Source of the DNA: Rana temporaria
Taxonomy: Eukaryota > Chordata > Amphibia > Anura > Ranidae
Length of the DNA: 64,000 bases
Direction of reading: 5' to 3'
Assembly: GCF_905171775.1 (NCBI RefSeq)
Contig: NC_053491.1
Coordinates: 136,274,483-136,338,482, forward strand
Part shown: positions 10,873 to 21,949 of the stretch, one piece after another
Numbering within the stretch: position 1 is the first letter of the stretch
Layout of the letters: every line of letters begins with the position of its first letter
Notes under the pieces: generated by a model
What the model saw: only the letters and a program-made list of their open reading frames with translations
Told to the model about the DNA's origin: nothing
Databases searched by the model: none
Translations under genes and position numbers: made by a program

Positions 10873-11155
10873 AAGGGGCGGACTGACAACTCATGGGGCC
10901 CCCGAGCAATAGAAGATTATGGGGCCCCTGGGCTTACAGATGGCCACCACGCCAGGAGTCAGGGCAGCTAAAATCTCAGGATTTTCACATCAAAAGCATG
11001 TCGGTTTCAGACAAATCAGGAAAAGATGTAAAAAAAAACACAGATTTTTACATACTGTCCCTGGTTTTACTGAGCCTGGCAACGCTGATGGGGCCCCCTA
11101 GTAGCATGGGGCCCTCGGGCAGTGCCTGAGTGACTCAATGGTCAGTCCGCCCCTG
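10873..11155. mobile_element. hAT-like MITE with 8-bp duplication CATGGGAG
   Basis: AAGGGGCGGACTGAC and GTCAGTCCGCCCCTG form the ends. The flanks CATGGGAG at 10865-10872 and 11156-11163 are identical 8-mers, the hAT hallmark. It contains GGGGCCCC-type inverted motifs. 283 bp, non-coding, inserted into the TA-flanked element. Confidence 0.92.
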
Positions 11156-11498
11156 CATGGGAGTCTATGGAAGGGGTGCCTGACTTTGAAAAATCTGTGT
11201 TTCCCAGCCGTAGGTCCCCTAGACAACAAACTTTGCTCAGAGGAGAAATGGGGCTACATGTGAGCCAAGTTTTGGGTCCAGGAAACCTACGACCGGCCGG
11301 TACCAGGTCCCCAAAATCACCGGAGAAATTACGGTTCAACATGGGAGTCTATGAAAGGGGTGCCTGGGTTTGAAAAATCGGTGCTCCCCGGCTGTAGGTC
11401 CCCCGGACAACAAACTTTGTACACTTGTAGAGGAAGAGTGGGGCTACATGTGGGCCGGTCCCCAAAGTTCGGGAGATCAGGCGCAAAAAGGTGACTCA

Positions 11499-11946
11499 CA
11501 GGGGTCAAGTCCTGGGGAAAAAAGTGTGGGAACTCCCACCCAAGATCCACTCCCCCACCAAAAAAAAAAAAATGATACGCTCATATGCATAATTACGAAA
11601 CCGCATGTTTTTTTTTTTTTTTCGAACAGTTCTTTCTAAATCCCGTGATAACTCGTGGCAGACCTCCGCAATGTCTCCTGTGAAAAATGACAAAAGCTCC
11701 CAGGAGACATTGCGGCATCGAGGAAGTGACGGAATACCCGCACACTACCCAATGAATCCATATACAGGAAGCGGCCAGTAACAAAGGATTACTAAGGTTC
11801 GCCTGCCCCTGACTGACTCGAGCTGAGCATCGCCGCTTGGTAAAGAATTTGCTCGGGCGGCTTGGCTGCTCTAGTCCTGCAAAGGGAACTGCGTTCCTGC
11901 TGTGAAAAACATGCAGGAACTCCGTTCCCGCAGGACTTGAGCCCTG
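11499..11946. mobile_element. hAT-like MITE with 8-bp duplication GTGACTCA
   Basis: CAGGGGTCAAGTCCTG and CAGGACTTGAGCCCTG form the termini. GTGACTCA flanks both sides exactly (11491-11498 and 11947-11954). Inside, GGAGACATTGCGG is mirrored by CCGCAATGTCTCC, and GCAGGAACTCCGTTCCCGC lies next to the right terminus. 448 bp, non-coding. Confidence 0.93.
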
Positions 11947-12209
11947 GTGACTCAAGTATAAGCAGAGGGGGGCATTTTCAGCACAAAAAAATTTGCTGAA
12001 AAACTAGGCTAATACTCTAGTATATACAGTAAGGCGATGCTTCTCTTTGCAAAGAATACCCAATCACATGTAAGGAAAAAAAAAAGCAGAATTTATGCTT
12101 TCACATGATTGGATAATGGAAGTCAACAGAGCTCTCCCTCATTCACTAAGCTCTGGGGCAGCTGCACTTGCAAAGGGCTCAGTCTATTTGCCTTTAGTAA
12201 ATCAAACAC

Positions 12210-12976
12210 AAAGTCTAGACCTTGTGTACTACTCATGAACTTTGGAGTTATAAGGGATGGAGCTATAATATTTTAAAAGGAAACTGTGTATAGTGATGCC
12301 AACTGCCACCCTGCTGTGTTTTGACGCAAATGGATATGTAAGTGACACAGTTGAGCAATCTGCTCATAAACAACATAAGGTTTCTACATGAAGACTATGC
12401 ATACATGCCCTAAAGTACACTCTGTGTAAGGAGGCATTTGAGATCTGAAAGTTTCACTTTATTTTGTGCTTTACTTGTATTCAAAAGCAAATATGAACAC
12501 ACAGCTAATGCATTGGAAAAGCACAGTAATTGCATCTTAGGCACCATATAATTTAAAGTGAGTGTGGCAGCAACAGCAAGTTCCTTGGCCTTGGATAGTG
12601 AGAATGTTTCTCTGAATATGAAACACGTATTGGTACTGTACAAATGTGATAGACAAGTAAGTGGCAGTTGCTAATATAGTCTAAAAATACTTATAATAAC
12701 TGTGCATCAGGTCAGATAAAATGTAAAAGATTTCAAGTTTGGAAATAGTCAACATTTTTGACAGCAGTAAAGGGGGGTCAACCACGGTATATCAAAAATG
12801 TATTTATAGAAAAACAACCTTTATTAAATGATTCAATGATATGAACAGTAACACTAGGGGTAAAATTCCACTATGCTAGTGGGATAACCCCCCTCCATGA
12901 TTCCCTATTAAAAACACTCTACTAATAAAATGTTGACAACGTTGTCACGCCGAGTACCGGGCCCCACACATACACA
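12210..12976. other. Unassigned sequence
   Basis: AT-rich DNA between two repeat clusters; no repeat termini or exon-like frame recognised. Confidence 0.5.
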
Positions 12977-13496
12977 CAGGGCCGATCCTAAGCAGGGTGC
13001 ACAGGGTGCCTGCAGAGGTAGGGGGTGCCGAAGTGCCAGCGTTCTCCCCCTCCCACCTTCTCTCCTTGTTTGTGTGCCGTCCAGAACTAGTGTCCATCCA
13101 GAACAGGTGTGTGAGCATATGGCAGCCCGTCCGGCCTGGCAGTGCTCGGGGGAGGGGCAGCTCCTCTTCCTGACACAAGGGTTCTAGTTTTCAGTGGCTG
13201 CTGAGTGCTGATGTGCAGGAATGAATTCCTCACACTGGGAGTCTTGGATCCTGCACTCCAGTTGCAATGGCTCCCCCTCCCATCTCTATCTCGAGCTGCA
13301 CCAATAGAGAACCAGGGTAAGTCACAGTGTTTAGTGTGCTGAGGGTGGCACCCCCAGCATCCCTTTACACATGCTCTGGGCTGCCCCTGCTCTAGATGTT
13401 TTATGGCATGATATACTGCATAGGATACACAGCCCCTGTCCCTTCCTGCGACTCAGTAGTTCGACTACAGATGTGGTGTATAATGAGATGTACCAA

Positions 13497-13864
13497 GAGT
13501 CCTTTCACACTGACAGTGCAGGGGCGTCGGCAGTAAAGCACTGCTAGTTTTAGCAGCGCTTTACGCTTTCGAGGTGCATTTAACCCCCACTAGCAGCCAA
13601 ATAAAGGGTTCAAAGGCGTCAGTGCAGAGGCGCTTTGCAGGCACTGCCCATTGATTTCAATTGGCAGGGGCGCTTTAGAAACGGTTTATACACCGCTCCT
13701 AAAGCGCCTCAAAGAAGCTACTTGCTGGAATGTTTTTGACATTCTGCCAGCGCACCAGTGTGAAGGCATTCGGGCTCTCACACTGGGATTGCAGATTACG
13801 TTTTTTTCAGGTGCTATTTTTAACACTAAAGCACCTGAAAAATGCCTCCAGTGTGAAAGTGGTC
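13497..13864. mobile_element. Harbinger-like MITE, CTTTCACACTG type, nested in the hAT element
   Basis: GAGTCCTTTCACACTGACAG at the left and CCAGTGTGAAAGTGGTC at the right match the copies at 4313 and 6344. Flanks are CAA and TAA, a slightly decayed 3-bp duplication. It is younger than the hAT element holding it. Confidence 0.75.
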
Positions 13865-13867
13865 TAA

Positions 13868-14024
13868 TGGACCATCTCCTGTACTATGCCTGCAGACTCA
13901 GATCATCTCCTGTACCATGTCTTCAGTCTCTGACCGTCTCCTGTATTATGTCTGCAGTCTCTGACCGTCTCCTGTATCATGTCTGCAGTCTTTGACCATC
14001 TCCTGTATCATGTCTGCAGTATGT
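13868..14024. repeat. Minisatellite, unit about 30 bp (GACCATCTCCTGTATCATGTCTGCAGTCT-like)
   Basis: About five imperfect units repeat the words CATCTCCTGTA, ATGTCTGCAGTCTCTGACC. The array has no spacer/repeat alternation of CRISPR type. Part of the hAT-like element body. Confidence 0.85.
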
Positions 14025-14349
14025 CTGGGGGCTCTTTCTAACAGAAGCCCTCTGTGTCCATCAGAGAGGCTCCCATCCAGGTCACAATAAAGTACTCTAC
14101 TTCTCTTGCTGTATTTTGTTGTTAAGCGATCATGTAAGGATCCCAGGGTAATGAAGACTTCGTAGGGGAGCATCTCTGTGGTTGAGTCGTTGCCATAGAA
14201 ACATTTTTAAAGGGGAGGAGTTAGTAAAATGACCATGCCCATGTGGGGGCGACAGAAATATTTCTGCACCCAGGCGCCTGTGACCCTAGGATCGGCCCTG
14301 CATACACACATGCAAAACCAAGTGGAGCGACTGGAACTGTTGGAGTGAT

Positions 14350-15197
14350 TTAACCACTTCAATACCGGGCATTTTCACCCCCTTCCTGCCCAGGCCAATT
14401 TTCAGCTTTCAGCACTGTCATGCTTTGAATGACAATTGCGCCGTACGACGTGGCTCCCAAACAAAATTTACTTCCTTTTTTTCCCACAAATAGAGCTGTC
14501 TTTTGGTAGTATTTGATCATCTCTGCTGTGTTTTTTTTTTTTTTTTTGCTATAAACAAAAAAAGAGCCACCATTTTGAAAAAAAAAACTATTTTTAACTT
14601 TTTGCTATAATAAATATTCATTTGTTTTCTCAGTTTAGGCCGATATGTATTCTTCTACATATTTTTGGTAAAAAAAAAAAAAATTGCAATAAGCGTATAG
14701 TGATTGGTTTGCGCAAAAGTTATAGCGCCTACAAAATAGGGGATAGTTTTATGTTTTTTTTTTTTTTTCTATTAATGGCGGTTAGCTGTGATTTTTGTCA
14801 GGACTGCGATATTGCGGCGGACAGATCGGACACTTTTGACACTATTTTGGGACCATTCACATTTATACAGAGAACAGTGCTATAAATATGTACTGATTAC
14901 TGTATAAATGTGTTAACACTAGGGGGCGATCAAGGGGTTAAATGTGTTTCCTGTGAGTGATTCTTACTGTGGGGGGAGGGGACCGATTGGTGTCCCTATG
15001 TACAAGGGACACACCATCGGTCTCCTCTCCCTGAAATCTTCCCTGGCTCTCTAAATGCCGATCACGGGTACCTGGAAGACACCTGCGGCGGCGCGCAGGG
15101 AACTTGCAAATAGGAGGAGGTCCAGGGATGCCCTCCTGACAATTGAGCATCGTGCTGTAGATGTCTTTCGTCTATAGCACCAGCGCAAAGTGGTTAA
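14350..15197 (-). mobile_element. TTAACCACTT-family element, copy A (inverted orientation)
   Basis: TTAA is present at both ends (14350-14353 and 15194-15197), with TTAACCACTT and AAGTGGTTAA termini. The internal signature includes GCTCCCAAACAAAATTTACTTC, GGCCGATATGTATTCTTCTAC, TATAGCGCCTACAAAATAGG and CATTTATACAG. Other copies: 15417, 24367, 40767, 43653, 46620, 61575. TTAA flanks suggest piggyBac-type mobilisation. The family is non-coding. Confidence 0.85.
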
Positions 15198-15420
15198 ACA
15201 ATTAGTCCTCACAGAGCATATCCAAATCAGGACTGTTGCAGCAATTGTGTAGAGAGATTCAAATGCAGTCTGTGCAGTCCATGCACTCGATATCATTGGT
15301 TCCTGATCATTGTACCATGTTAGCTTGAGTGATTAACACAGCTGTTCATTTGAATCTCTCTACACAATTACTGCAACAGTCCTGATTTGGATATGCTCTG
15401 TGTGGACTACCTAATTGTTT
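15196..15420. mobile_element. 225-bp palindromic MITE between two inverted elements
   Basis: The left arm AAACAATTAGTCCTCACAGAG continues through CATATCCAAATCAGGACTGTTGCAG and is mirrored by the right arm ending CTACCTAATTGTTT (15420). The arms are about 70 bp and nearly perfect; the unpaired centre is about 80 bp around CTTGAGTGATTAACACAGC. No coding content. Confidence 0.8.
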
Positions 15421-16244
15421 GACCACATGCTGACCAGCGCACGATGATATACGTTGGCACGGCTGGGCAAATGGGCATACAGGTATGTCCCCTTTAAATC
15501 GCTGCGTGTTCAGTTATTGTGCCCGCGGGACCCACGGGCATGATGTCCGCCGGTGTCCCGCGATTATGTCATGGAGCGGCAGAACGGGGAGATGCCTATG
15601 TAAACAAGGCATTTCCCTCTTCTGTCTAGTGACAGGACAGAGATCTACTGCTCCCTGTCATCAGGAACAGTGATCACTGTTGTGTCACTTGTAGCCTAGC
15701 CCCCCCACAGTTAGAATCACTCCCTATGATACATTTAACCCCTTCAGCACCCCCCCCCCAGTGGTTAACCCCTTCCCTGCATTTTTATAGCACTGATTGC
15801 TGTATAAATGACAATGGTCCCTAAATGGCGTCAAAAGTGTCCAAAGTGTCCACTAATTAAGGTCGCAGTCACGATAAAAATTGCAGATCATTGCCATTAC
15901 CAATAGAAAAAACAATAAAAAAAATGCCATAAATCTATCCCCTATTTTGTAGACGCTATAACTTTTACGCAACCAATCAATATACGCTTATTGCATTATT
16001 ATTATTTTACCAAAAATATGTAGAAGAATAAATATCAGCCTAAACTGAGGAAAAAAAACTTTTTATATATATTTTTGGGGGATATTTATTATAGCAAAAA
16101 GTTAAAAATATATATATATATTTTTTTTAATTGTCGCTCTTTTTTTTGTTTATAGCGCAAAAAATTTTGATGTTGCACGACCGCGCAATTGTCAGTTAAA
16201 GCGACGCAGTGACGTATGGCAAAAAGTGCTCTAATCAGGAAGAC
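15417..16244 (+). mobile_element. TTAACCACTT-family element, copy B, right end missing
   Basis: It begins GACCACATGCTGACC (the TTAA appears decayed to TTGA) and runs in the opposite direction to copy A through CCCCCACAGTTAGAATCACT, TGTATAAATGACAATG, GATAAAAATTGCAGATC, ACGCTATAACTTTTACGC and GTTTATAGCGCAAAAA. It stops near GCTCTAATCAGGAAGA without the AGTGGTTAA end. Confidence 0.8.
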
Positions 16245-18072
16245 ATCTCTTTGTCTCAGGTCCTTGTTTTTACAATTATCATATATAGTTGTAGAGGGGT
16301 CCCGTCTATTTGACGAATTGGTGTAGATTTACTTACTTACATATTACCAGTGGTTAGTGGGTCCTTTGTTTTATTTTATTTTTGTAAATAAACATTTTTG
16401 ACAGGCTTGTAGTGATAGATAAATGAGATGCAGTATGTCGATTTTATGTAAGTGGCATAGTAGTACATGGCGTGATTTGATATAACGGCAGGGATTCTAT
16501 TGGCAGTCATGTGACACTCTCTCCGCAGCTCCTATGAACATGGACTCATGATTTAGGAATGCTGATTTCCCCCGATATTGCAGAATCTTATAAAAGATTC
16601 AATTTTAAATGTACTGTGAGATGTTACTTTAGTTTCCTTGTCCTTTCACACAGATTTATTTGTCATTTTTTATTTCTGCATTTCAGAGGCTCAAACATAG
16701 GAAAAAATCTTAAACTATAAATTACACATTTAGGATTTGTTATGTGAAAATGAAAGCCCAATTTTTTAAGTCTTGTAGAACGTATGTATTGTGGAAGCTT
16801 TGTGCTGAGGAAAGGGTTCATGCCTAAGGGAGAATGATTAAACAACATTGCCCAAAGGAATAGGCTACAGGGTAATGGTTTGAGTATTGCATTCAGATAA
16901 TGATGTATTTGTTTACTGTATTTTATTGCTTAATATGAGCAGGTTACAAGATTTGGAATCAGTCACTACAGCCCAAAGCTACTTTAATAGCCCTAGTTTG
17001 CTTTTCTGGCACTGCAGAGCTTTGTTAGGATATGAACAGTACAATAATATCTAAACCTGTGCGTGTGTCTATGTGTATACAGTATTTATTTGAGCATTGA
17101 TGCGAGTGTCTGTGGGCCATGTTGGCTCTGCAGGGGAAAGGAGTTGGCACCGGCTATAAATGATAAAGGCAAGATGTGGCACTTTAAGCAATGGCTGTTG
17201 ACTGTCCCTCCCCCAATGACTTTGGCTGAATCATTCTAAGCCAACCCCTCATGTTCTATGATAAATTCGCATGGAATGATCAAGCATAAAATGTCTCTTC
17301 TCTTTGTGTTTAAGGGACTTGAGAAAATTTGTCAGGCCATAGATGATGCAATTTTCTTTCCTACAACCACGGGTTGCAAGAAAGAATATTGCTTTATTCC
17401 CCCATTAACACACTGTGTTGATGGGAGAGACCCTCCCGCGGATGAGCTATTGTGCAGGGGGGGGGCATGGGGAGCCCTTCCCGCCAGGAGAACACAGTAA
17501 TTGGTGCTAATGTCTATAGCCCCTGGCAATAACCGCATGTAAAAATCCAACATGCTGGTTGTATTCAATTGATGGATCGACTTGGTACAATCAGCCTGCC
17601 AATAGATGGCCAAATTCTTGGCTGGTCTCTGCTGAATTGGACAAGATTCTAATCATCTATGGCCAGCTTTTGCATGCCATGTGTAGTTGTGAGCTGCGCC
17701 ATAGCCCTAAGGAAAAAAACATAATTATCAAATCCATGTAGGTGAGTCCACACAAAGCTCTCTTGCCTGAAGGCAAGTGAAAAAGGCCTGGCTGCACCCA
17801 AGTGAACTGGTAATATACCAAGTTATGAACTTTGTACAGAACTCGTATTGTGGATGTTTAGACCTCCCTGAGAGTTGACACTTACAATATCAAAAGGAGC
17901 TGTGTCGCAAACAATATTGTAGGTAGTAATGTTTATATAACCACCACCCCGAGTGAGACCTCTGTCTGTATGCTATAAACATTCTAATGCCATCGTAGTG
18001 TCTGGAGAGTATGCCACACCAGTGTGTCTGCAGCAAGGTAAAGTCATAAGTCAAGCTATTTATTATGCTATA
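16245..18072. other. Unassigned, apparently unique 1.8 kb
   Basis: No repeat termini, palindromes or exon-like frames with splice context recognised. It is one of the longest repeat-poor stretches in the window and the best place to look for conserved non-coding sequence (for example around 17100-17400). Confidence 0.45.
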
Positions 18073-19666
18073 AAGGTCATACTCGAAAAATTTGAATATC
18101 GTGCAAAAGTTCATTTATTTCACTAATGCAACTTAAAAGGTGAACCTAATATATGAGATAGACTCATTACATGCAAAGCAAGATAGTTCAAGACGTGATT
18201 TGTCATAATTGTGATGATTATGGCTTACAGCTCATGAAAACTCCAAAATTTGAATATTGTGAAAAGGTGCAATATTCTAGGCTCAAAGTGTCCCACTCTA
18301 ATCAGCTAATTAAGCCATAACACCTGCAAAGGGTTCCTGAGCCTTTAAATGATCTCTGTCTGGTTCAGTGGGAATCACAATCATGGGAAAGACTGCTGAC
18401 CTGACAGTTGTGCAGAAAAACATTATTGACACCCTCCATAGGGAGGGAAAACCTCAAAAGGTAATTGCAAAAGAATTTGGATGTTCCCAAAGTGCTTGTA
18501 TCAAAGCACATTAATAGAAAGTTGTGTGGAAGGGAATCGTGTGGAAGAAAAAGGTGCACAAGCAGCAGGGATGACCGCAGCCTAGAGAGGATTTTTAGGA
18601 AAAGACCATTCAAAAGTGTTGGGGACTTTCACAAGTAGTGGACTGAGGCTGGAGTCAGTGCATTAAGAGCCACCACACATAGACAGATCCTGGACATGGG
18701 CTTTAAATGTCATATTCCTCTTGTCAAGCCACTCCTGAACAACAAACAACGTCAGAAGCATCTTACCTGGGCTAAAGAAAAACAGACCTGGTTTATTGCT
18801 CAGTGGTCCAGAGTCTTCTTTTCTGATGAGAGCAAATTTTGCATCTCAGTTGGAAACCAAGAAGCCAGAGTATGGAGGAAGAATGGAGAGGCACACACTG
18901 CAAGATGCTTGAAGTCCAGTGTGAAGCTTCCATAGTCTGTGTGGATTTGGGGAGCCATGTCATCTACTGGTGTTGGTCCACTGTGCTTCATTAAGTCCAG
19001 GGTCAACACAGCCATCTACCAGGAGATTTTGGAGCACTTCATGCTTTCTTCCACAGACAAGCTCTATGGGGATGCTGACTTAATTTTCCAGCAGGACTTG
19101 GCACCTGCCCACACTGCCAAAGGCACCAAAACCTGGTTCAATGACCGTGGGATTACTGTGCTTGATTGGCCTGCAAACTCGCATTACTTGAACTCCATTG
19201 AGAATCTATGAGGCATTGCCAAGAGAAAGATGAGGGACATGAGACCGAACAATGCAGAAGAGCTGAAGGCCGCTATTGAAGCACCCTGGTATTCCATAAC
19301 ACCTCAGCAGTGCCACAGGCTGATACCTTCCATGCCATGCAGCATTGAGGCAGTAATTGTTGCAAAAGGGGCCCAAACCAAGTACTGAGTACATATACAT
19401 GCTTCTACTTTTCAGAGGTCCGATATTGTTCTATGTACAGTCCTTGTTTTATTGATTGCATGTAATATTCTAATTTTCTGAGATTGTGGATTTGGAGTTT
19501 TCATAAGCTGTAAGCCAAGATCATCACAGTTATGACAAATCACGGCTTGAACTACCTTGATTTGCATGTAATGAGTCTATCTCGTATATTAGTTTCACCT
19601 TTTTAAGTTGCATTAGTGAAATAAATGAACTTTTGCACAATATTCAATTTTTTGGAGTTTCACCTG
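18073..19666 (+). mobile_element. Second Tc1/mariner-like element, different subfamily
   Basis: The right end GGAGTTTCACCTG plus TA (19667-19668) is mirrored by a decayed left end AAGGTCATACTCGAAAAATT after TA (18071-18072). Terminal repeats extend roughly 230 bp. The inner direct repeats CAAAATTTGAATATTGTG (18244) and ATATTCTAATTTTCTGAG (near 19465) give an IR/DR layout. 1594 bp, typical full length, holding a dead transposase gene. Confidence 0.93.
18383..19388 (+). pseudogene. Tc1-like transposase with frameshifts and stops
   Basis: The gene keeps an ATG (18383, MGKTADLTVVQKNIIDTL) and the helix-turn-helix start (FGCSQSA). A one-base insertion then shifts the frame and the reading ends within a few codons. 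The catalytic half is readable from 18696: LFFSDESKF-like first Asp (FFSDESKF), second Asp in FQQDLAPAH and Glu in SIENL, so the D34E triad and spacing survive. A TAG at 18933-18935 and a TGA at 19209-19211 (in the IENLW tryptophan position) interrupt it. The end reads KGAQTKY with TGA at 19386-19388. Closely related to, but distinct from, the transposase at 7477-8439. Non-functional. Confidence 0.95.
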
Positions 19667-19705
19667 TAGTTGGTTGCTAAGAAAGTCTACCACAAGTAGG
19701 CCTAA

Positions 19706-20038
19706 GGCCCTGTACACACGAGCAGACATGTCCAATGAAAACGGTCCGCGGACCGCTTTCATCGGACATGCCTGCTGGGAGCTTTTGGTCTGATGTGTGT
19801 ACACATCGGGCCGCTGGTTATACGTCATAACCAGCGGACATGTCCGATGAGTCGTACTAACCATCGGACATGTCCGACAGATATGTTTCCAGCGGACAAG
19901 TTTCTTAGCATGCAAAGAAACTTTTGTCCGCTGGAAACCTGTCCGCTAGGCCGGAAAACTGTCCGCTAGGCCCTACACACGGTCGGACATGTCCGCGGAA
20001 ACTGGTCCGCGGACATGTTCGGTCGTGTGTACAAGGCC
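19706..20038. mobile_element. Harbinger-like MITE, GGACATGTCCG type, copy 1
   Basis: GGCCCTGTACACACGAGC and GGTCGTGTGTACAAGGCC are the TIRs; the TAA duplication is exact (19703-19705 and 20039-20041). The interior is made of CGGACATGTCCG palindromes and TTTCTTAGCATGC around a central hairpin. The related but longer copy is at 28858-29327. Confidence 0.88.
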
Positions 20039-20434
20039 TAACATCAAACCCCAACCAACAATTGTTTAATTTCTTAAAGAGTGTGTGTTTGTGTCCTACA
20101 AATATTCCACAGGCTCAGTTCTGACTTGCTTCTTACCTGCTTCTGTTTACAGTATATTCACATAAGTGAAAAAAGTTCAGACACAACAGAATAGGATATT
20201 GTGGAGAGGGTGGGGGGAGATTAATAAAAGGTGTCTGAGCTAAACTCCGTCTCAACATTGTCTCAACTGGAGTTCAGCCAATCAGCAATCAATTTTGCAA
20301 GCTGTGTGGAAAAAATGAAATATAGACGTTCCACCATAGGAGAGATGTCTCAGCCTTTCTTTTATAATTTTCTCCTCAGGGGTTTACCTAGCCAAAGGGA
20401 AATTCAGATAATTAATGCAAGTTCTCTCCATAGG
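20039..20434. other. Unassigned sequence
   Basis: About 400 bp with no recognisable repeat termini or coding signal. Confidence 0.5.
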
Positions 20435-20785
20435 AATACCTCCCAACTTTCTGATATGGGAAATAGGGACACCAATTAGCAAAAAGTATGTAGGCAAAGA
20501 ACACATCCACTGCCACGCCCCTGTTGCATGGAGAATAAATGCACACAAATTATCGGTTAAACCCACAAGTGCTTTTAATAATTTTGGCTTTTATATTTAC
20601 AAATGTAACTATTTAGAAATTGAATGAAAGGTTTAGCACTGTAAAACGATTTTTGACAAACAGTTAATTCTTTGTACATCAGACCAAAATGAGGGACAAA
20701 TGAGGAAGAAAGAGGGACAGAGGGACTTTCTTTCAAAAGACGAAAAGACGGTCAGTCCCTCCAAATCAGGGACAGTTGGGATTTG
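20435..20785. mobile_element. Possible DNA element with CTCCCAACTTTC / CAGTTGGGA ends
   Basis: ATACCTCCCAACTTTCTGAT at the left is mirrored by AAATCAGGGACAGTTGGGAT at the right. The interior contains GAGGGACAAATGAGG and GGGACAGAGGGAC motifs. I recognise it as a frog repeat type but see no clear target duplication. Confidence 0.5.
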
Positions 20786-21949
20786 TTTTCACAGGATACA
20801 ATTCAACATTTTAAAAAGAACTAAGCAACTAAAGGAATAGAAGCTGTTCTAGCTGTGTGGCAAAGTGAGAGAGAAAAAACCCACGATATTACATACTTTA
20901 GGCTGAATTTACAAAGATAACACACTACTAGAGTAATGATACTTATTTTCCAAAAAGTGACAGTCATTTTTAATAAAGTCCATTTGAGATTTAAAAATTT
21001 TCAGCCACATTGTTAAAAATAGAATGCATTTGGTTTGTGTAAAGCATTATGATATGAGCCGTATGTAGACCATACATGGGTCAAATCCTGAATGAGTTTT
21101 CTTTTAAAAATCTGAAATTTTGATAGTTTTGTAATCCGATGGTGTCACCATTGATTTTGAAATCCGACCAACAAAGACTTCAATTTCACCTCATGTTGCT
21201 ACAGAAAAGACATTTTGTGGCTGGGGATCATCTTATCTTTCCATGTCACAGCCCATGCCCATTTATTTGTCAATTATTTTTCTTGCAAGATTCTTCCATC
21301 ATTGATTAGAAAGTTGTTTGTTTTTCCAAAAAACTTCCAACATGTCCGATCATTCAAATTTGATGGCCACAGGAAAATCGTTCATTACTACCGCCCACTA
21401 TGGGTGAAAATTGGAAATTAAATTATTAGTTACGATTTTCGAAAGAAAATTCTTTTGGAATTCGGCCCATGAATGGCTGGCTTTTAGGTCTCTTTTGAGA
21501 ACTTAAAGGTAAAAGCAATTATTTCTTTTACTCACACCCCCCAGCTCATGTACCTCTATTTAGGTCAGTTATTGGGAATTTTTGTTGCCCACTAAAGAAG
21601 TGTAGGAAGGGATAGGGCCAATGGCAAACTTGCTTATTTAAATTGATACTCGCACATGAAAGCACCTTTTAGGTTATAGACGATAATACTCTAAGCCCAG
21701 AGAATGAAATGTGATTGTAAGGGAAGCGACTATCTTCTTCACCACCTGCTTTCCAGCTGTGTCCAGGTATAATTATCTCAGCCTGATGTGAGCTATACCA
21801 GAAACAGGATCATGTGCAACCTACTGTTGAGCTGTGTGCAAATGCCTCAGTAGAGGTGGCAAATAATTAGCACTACTCAAACTGATGATACAGTTTATGT
21901 ATCATCTCCAGGTTCTGTGAATTAACACTGCTTGTGGTTGAATATTTAA
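20786..21949. other. Largely unassigned, with one possible MITE at 21070-21475
   Basis: AT-rich sequence. Apart from the inverted CCATACATGGG / CCCATGAATGG pair listed separately, no feature is recognised. Confidence 0.45.
21070..21475. mobile_element. Possible MITE with CCATACATGGGTC termini
   Basis: CCATACATGGGTCAAATCC at the left matches the complement of GGAATTCGGCCCATGAATGG at the right in about 15 of 19 positions. The interior shows AATCCGAT and GTTGGTC-type words. No target duplication could be seen, so boundaries are approximate. Confidence 0.5.

Larger units (their letters stand above)
10626..12029. mobile_element. TA-flanked element with GTATATACTTGAGTATAAG terminus, itself carrying two inserts
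   Basis: CCGTATATACTTGAGTATAAG begins the element and CTCTAGTATATACAG ends it, with TA on each side (10624-10625 and 12030-12031). The right subterminal part is a hairpin (TTTTCAGCAC ... TTTGCTGAAAA). The body contains a GCCTCACTGTGCC minisatellite (10735-10850) and a near-tandem duplication of about 180 bp (11157-11338 and 11339-11490, both starting CATGGGAGTCTATG(G)AA or TGGGAGTCTATG). TA insertion suggests Tc1/mariner or pogo relatives. No transposase is present. Confidence 0.72.
10555..12209. mobile_element. Outer MITE of a four-element nest
   Basis: GTATTTGATTTACTCAAGGC and AGACTGTGCGCTC at the left are mirrored by GGCTCAGTCTATTTGCC and TTTAGTAAATCAAACAC at the right. Without its insert the MITE would be only about 250 bp. 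It is interrupted at TA by the element at 10626-12029. Related MITEs with GATTTACTAAAA-type termini lie at 30497-30659 and 34715-34890. Confidence 0.75.
12977..14300. mobile_element. hAT-like element with 8-bp duplication CATACACA
   Basis: CAGGGCCGATCCTAAG and CTAGGATCGGCCCTG are the terminal repeats. The 8-mer CATACACA flanks it at 12969-12976 and 14301-14308. At 1324 bp it is non-autonomous: no transposase frame is visible. It carries a Harbinger-like MITE (13497-13864) and a 30-bp minisatellite (13868-14024). Confidence 0.93.

Noticed and set aside
13868..14024. CRISPR-like repetition
   Set aside because: Direct tandem units without unique spacers, in a eukaryotic hAT-like element: a minisatellite.
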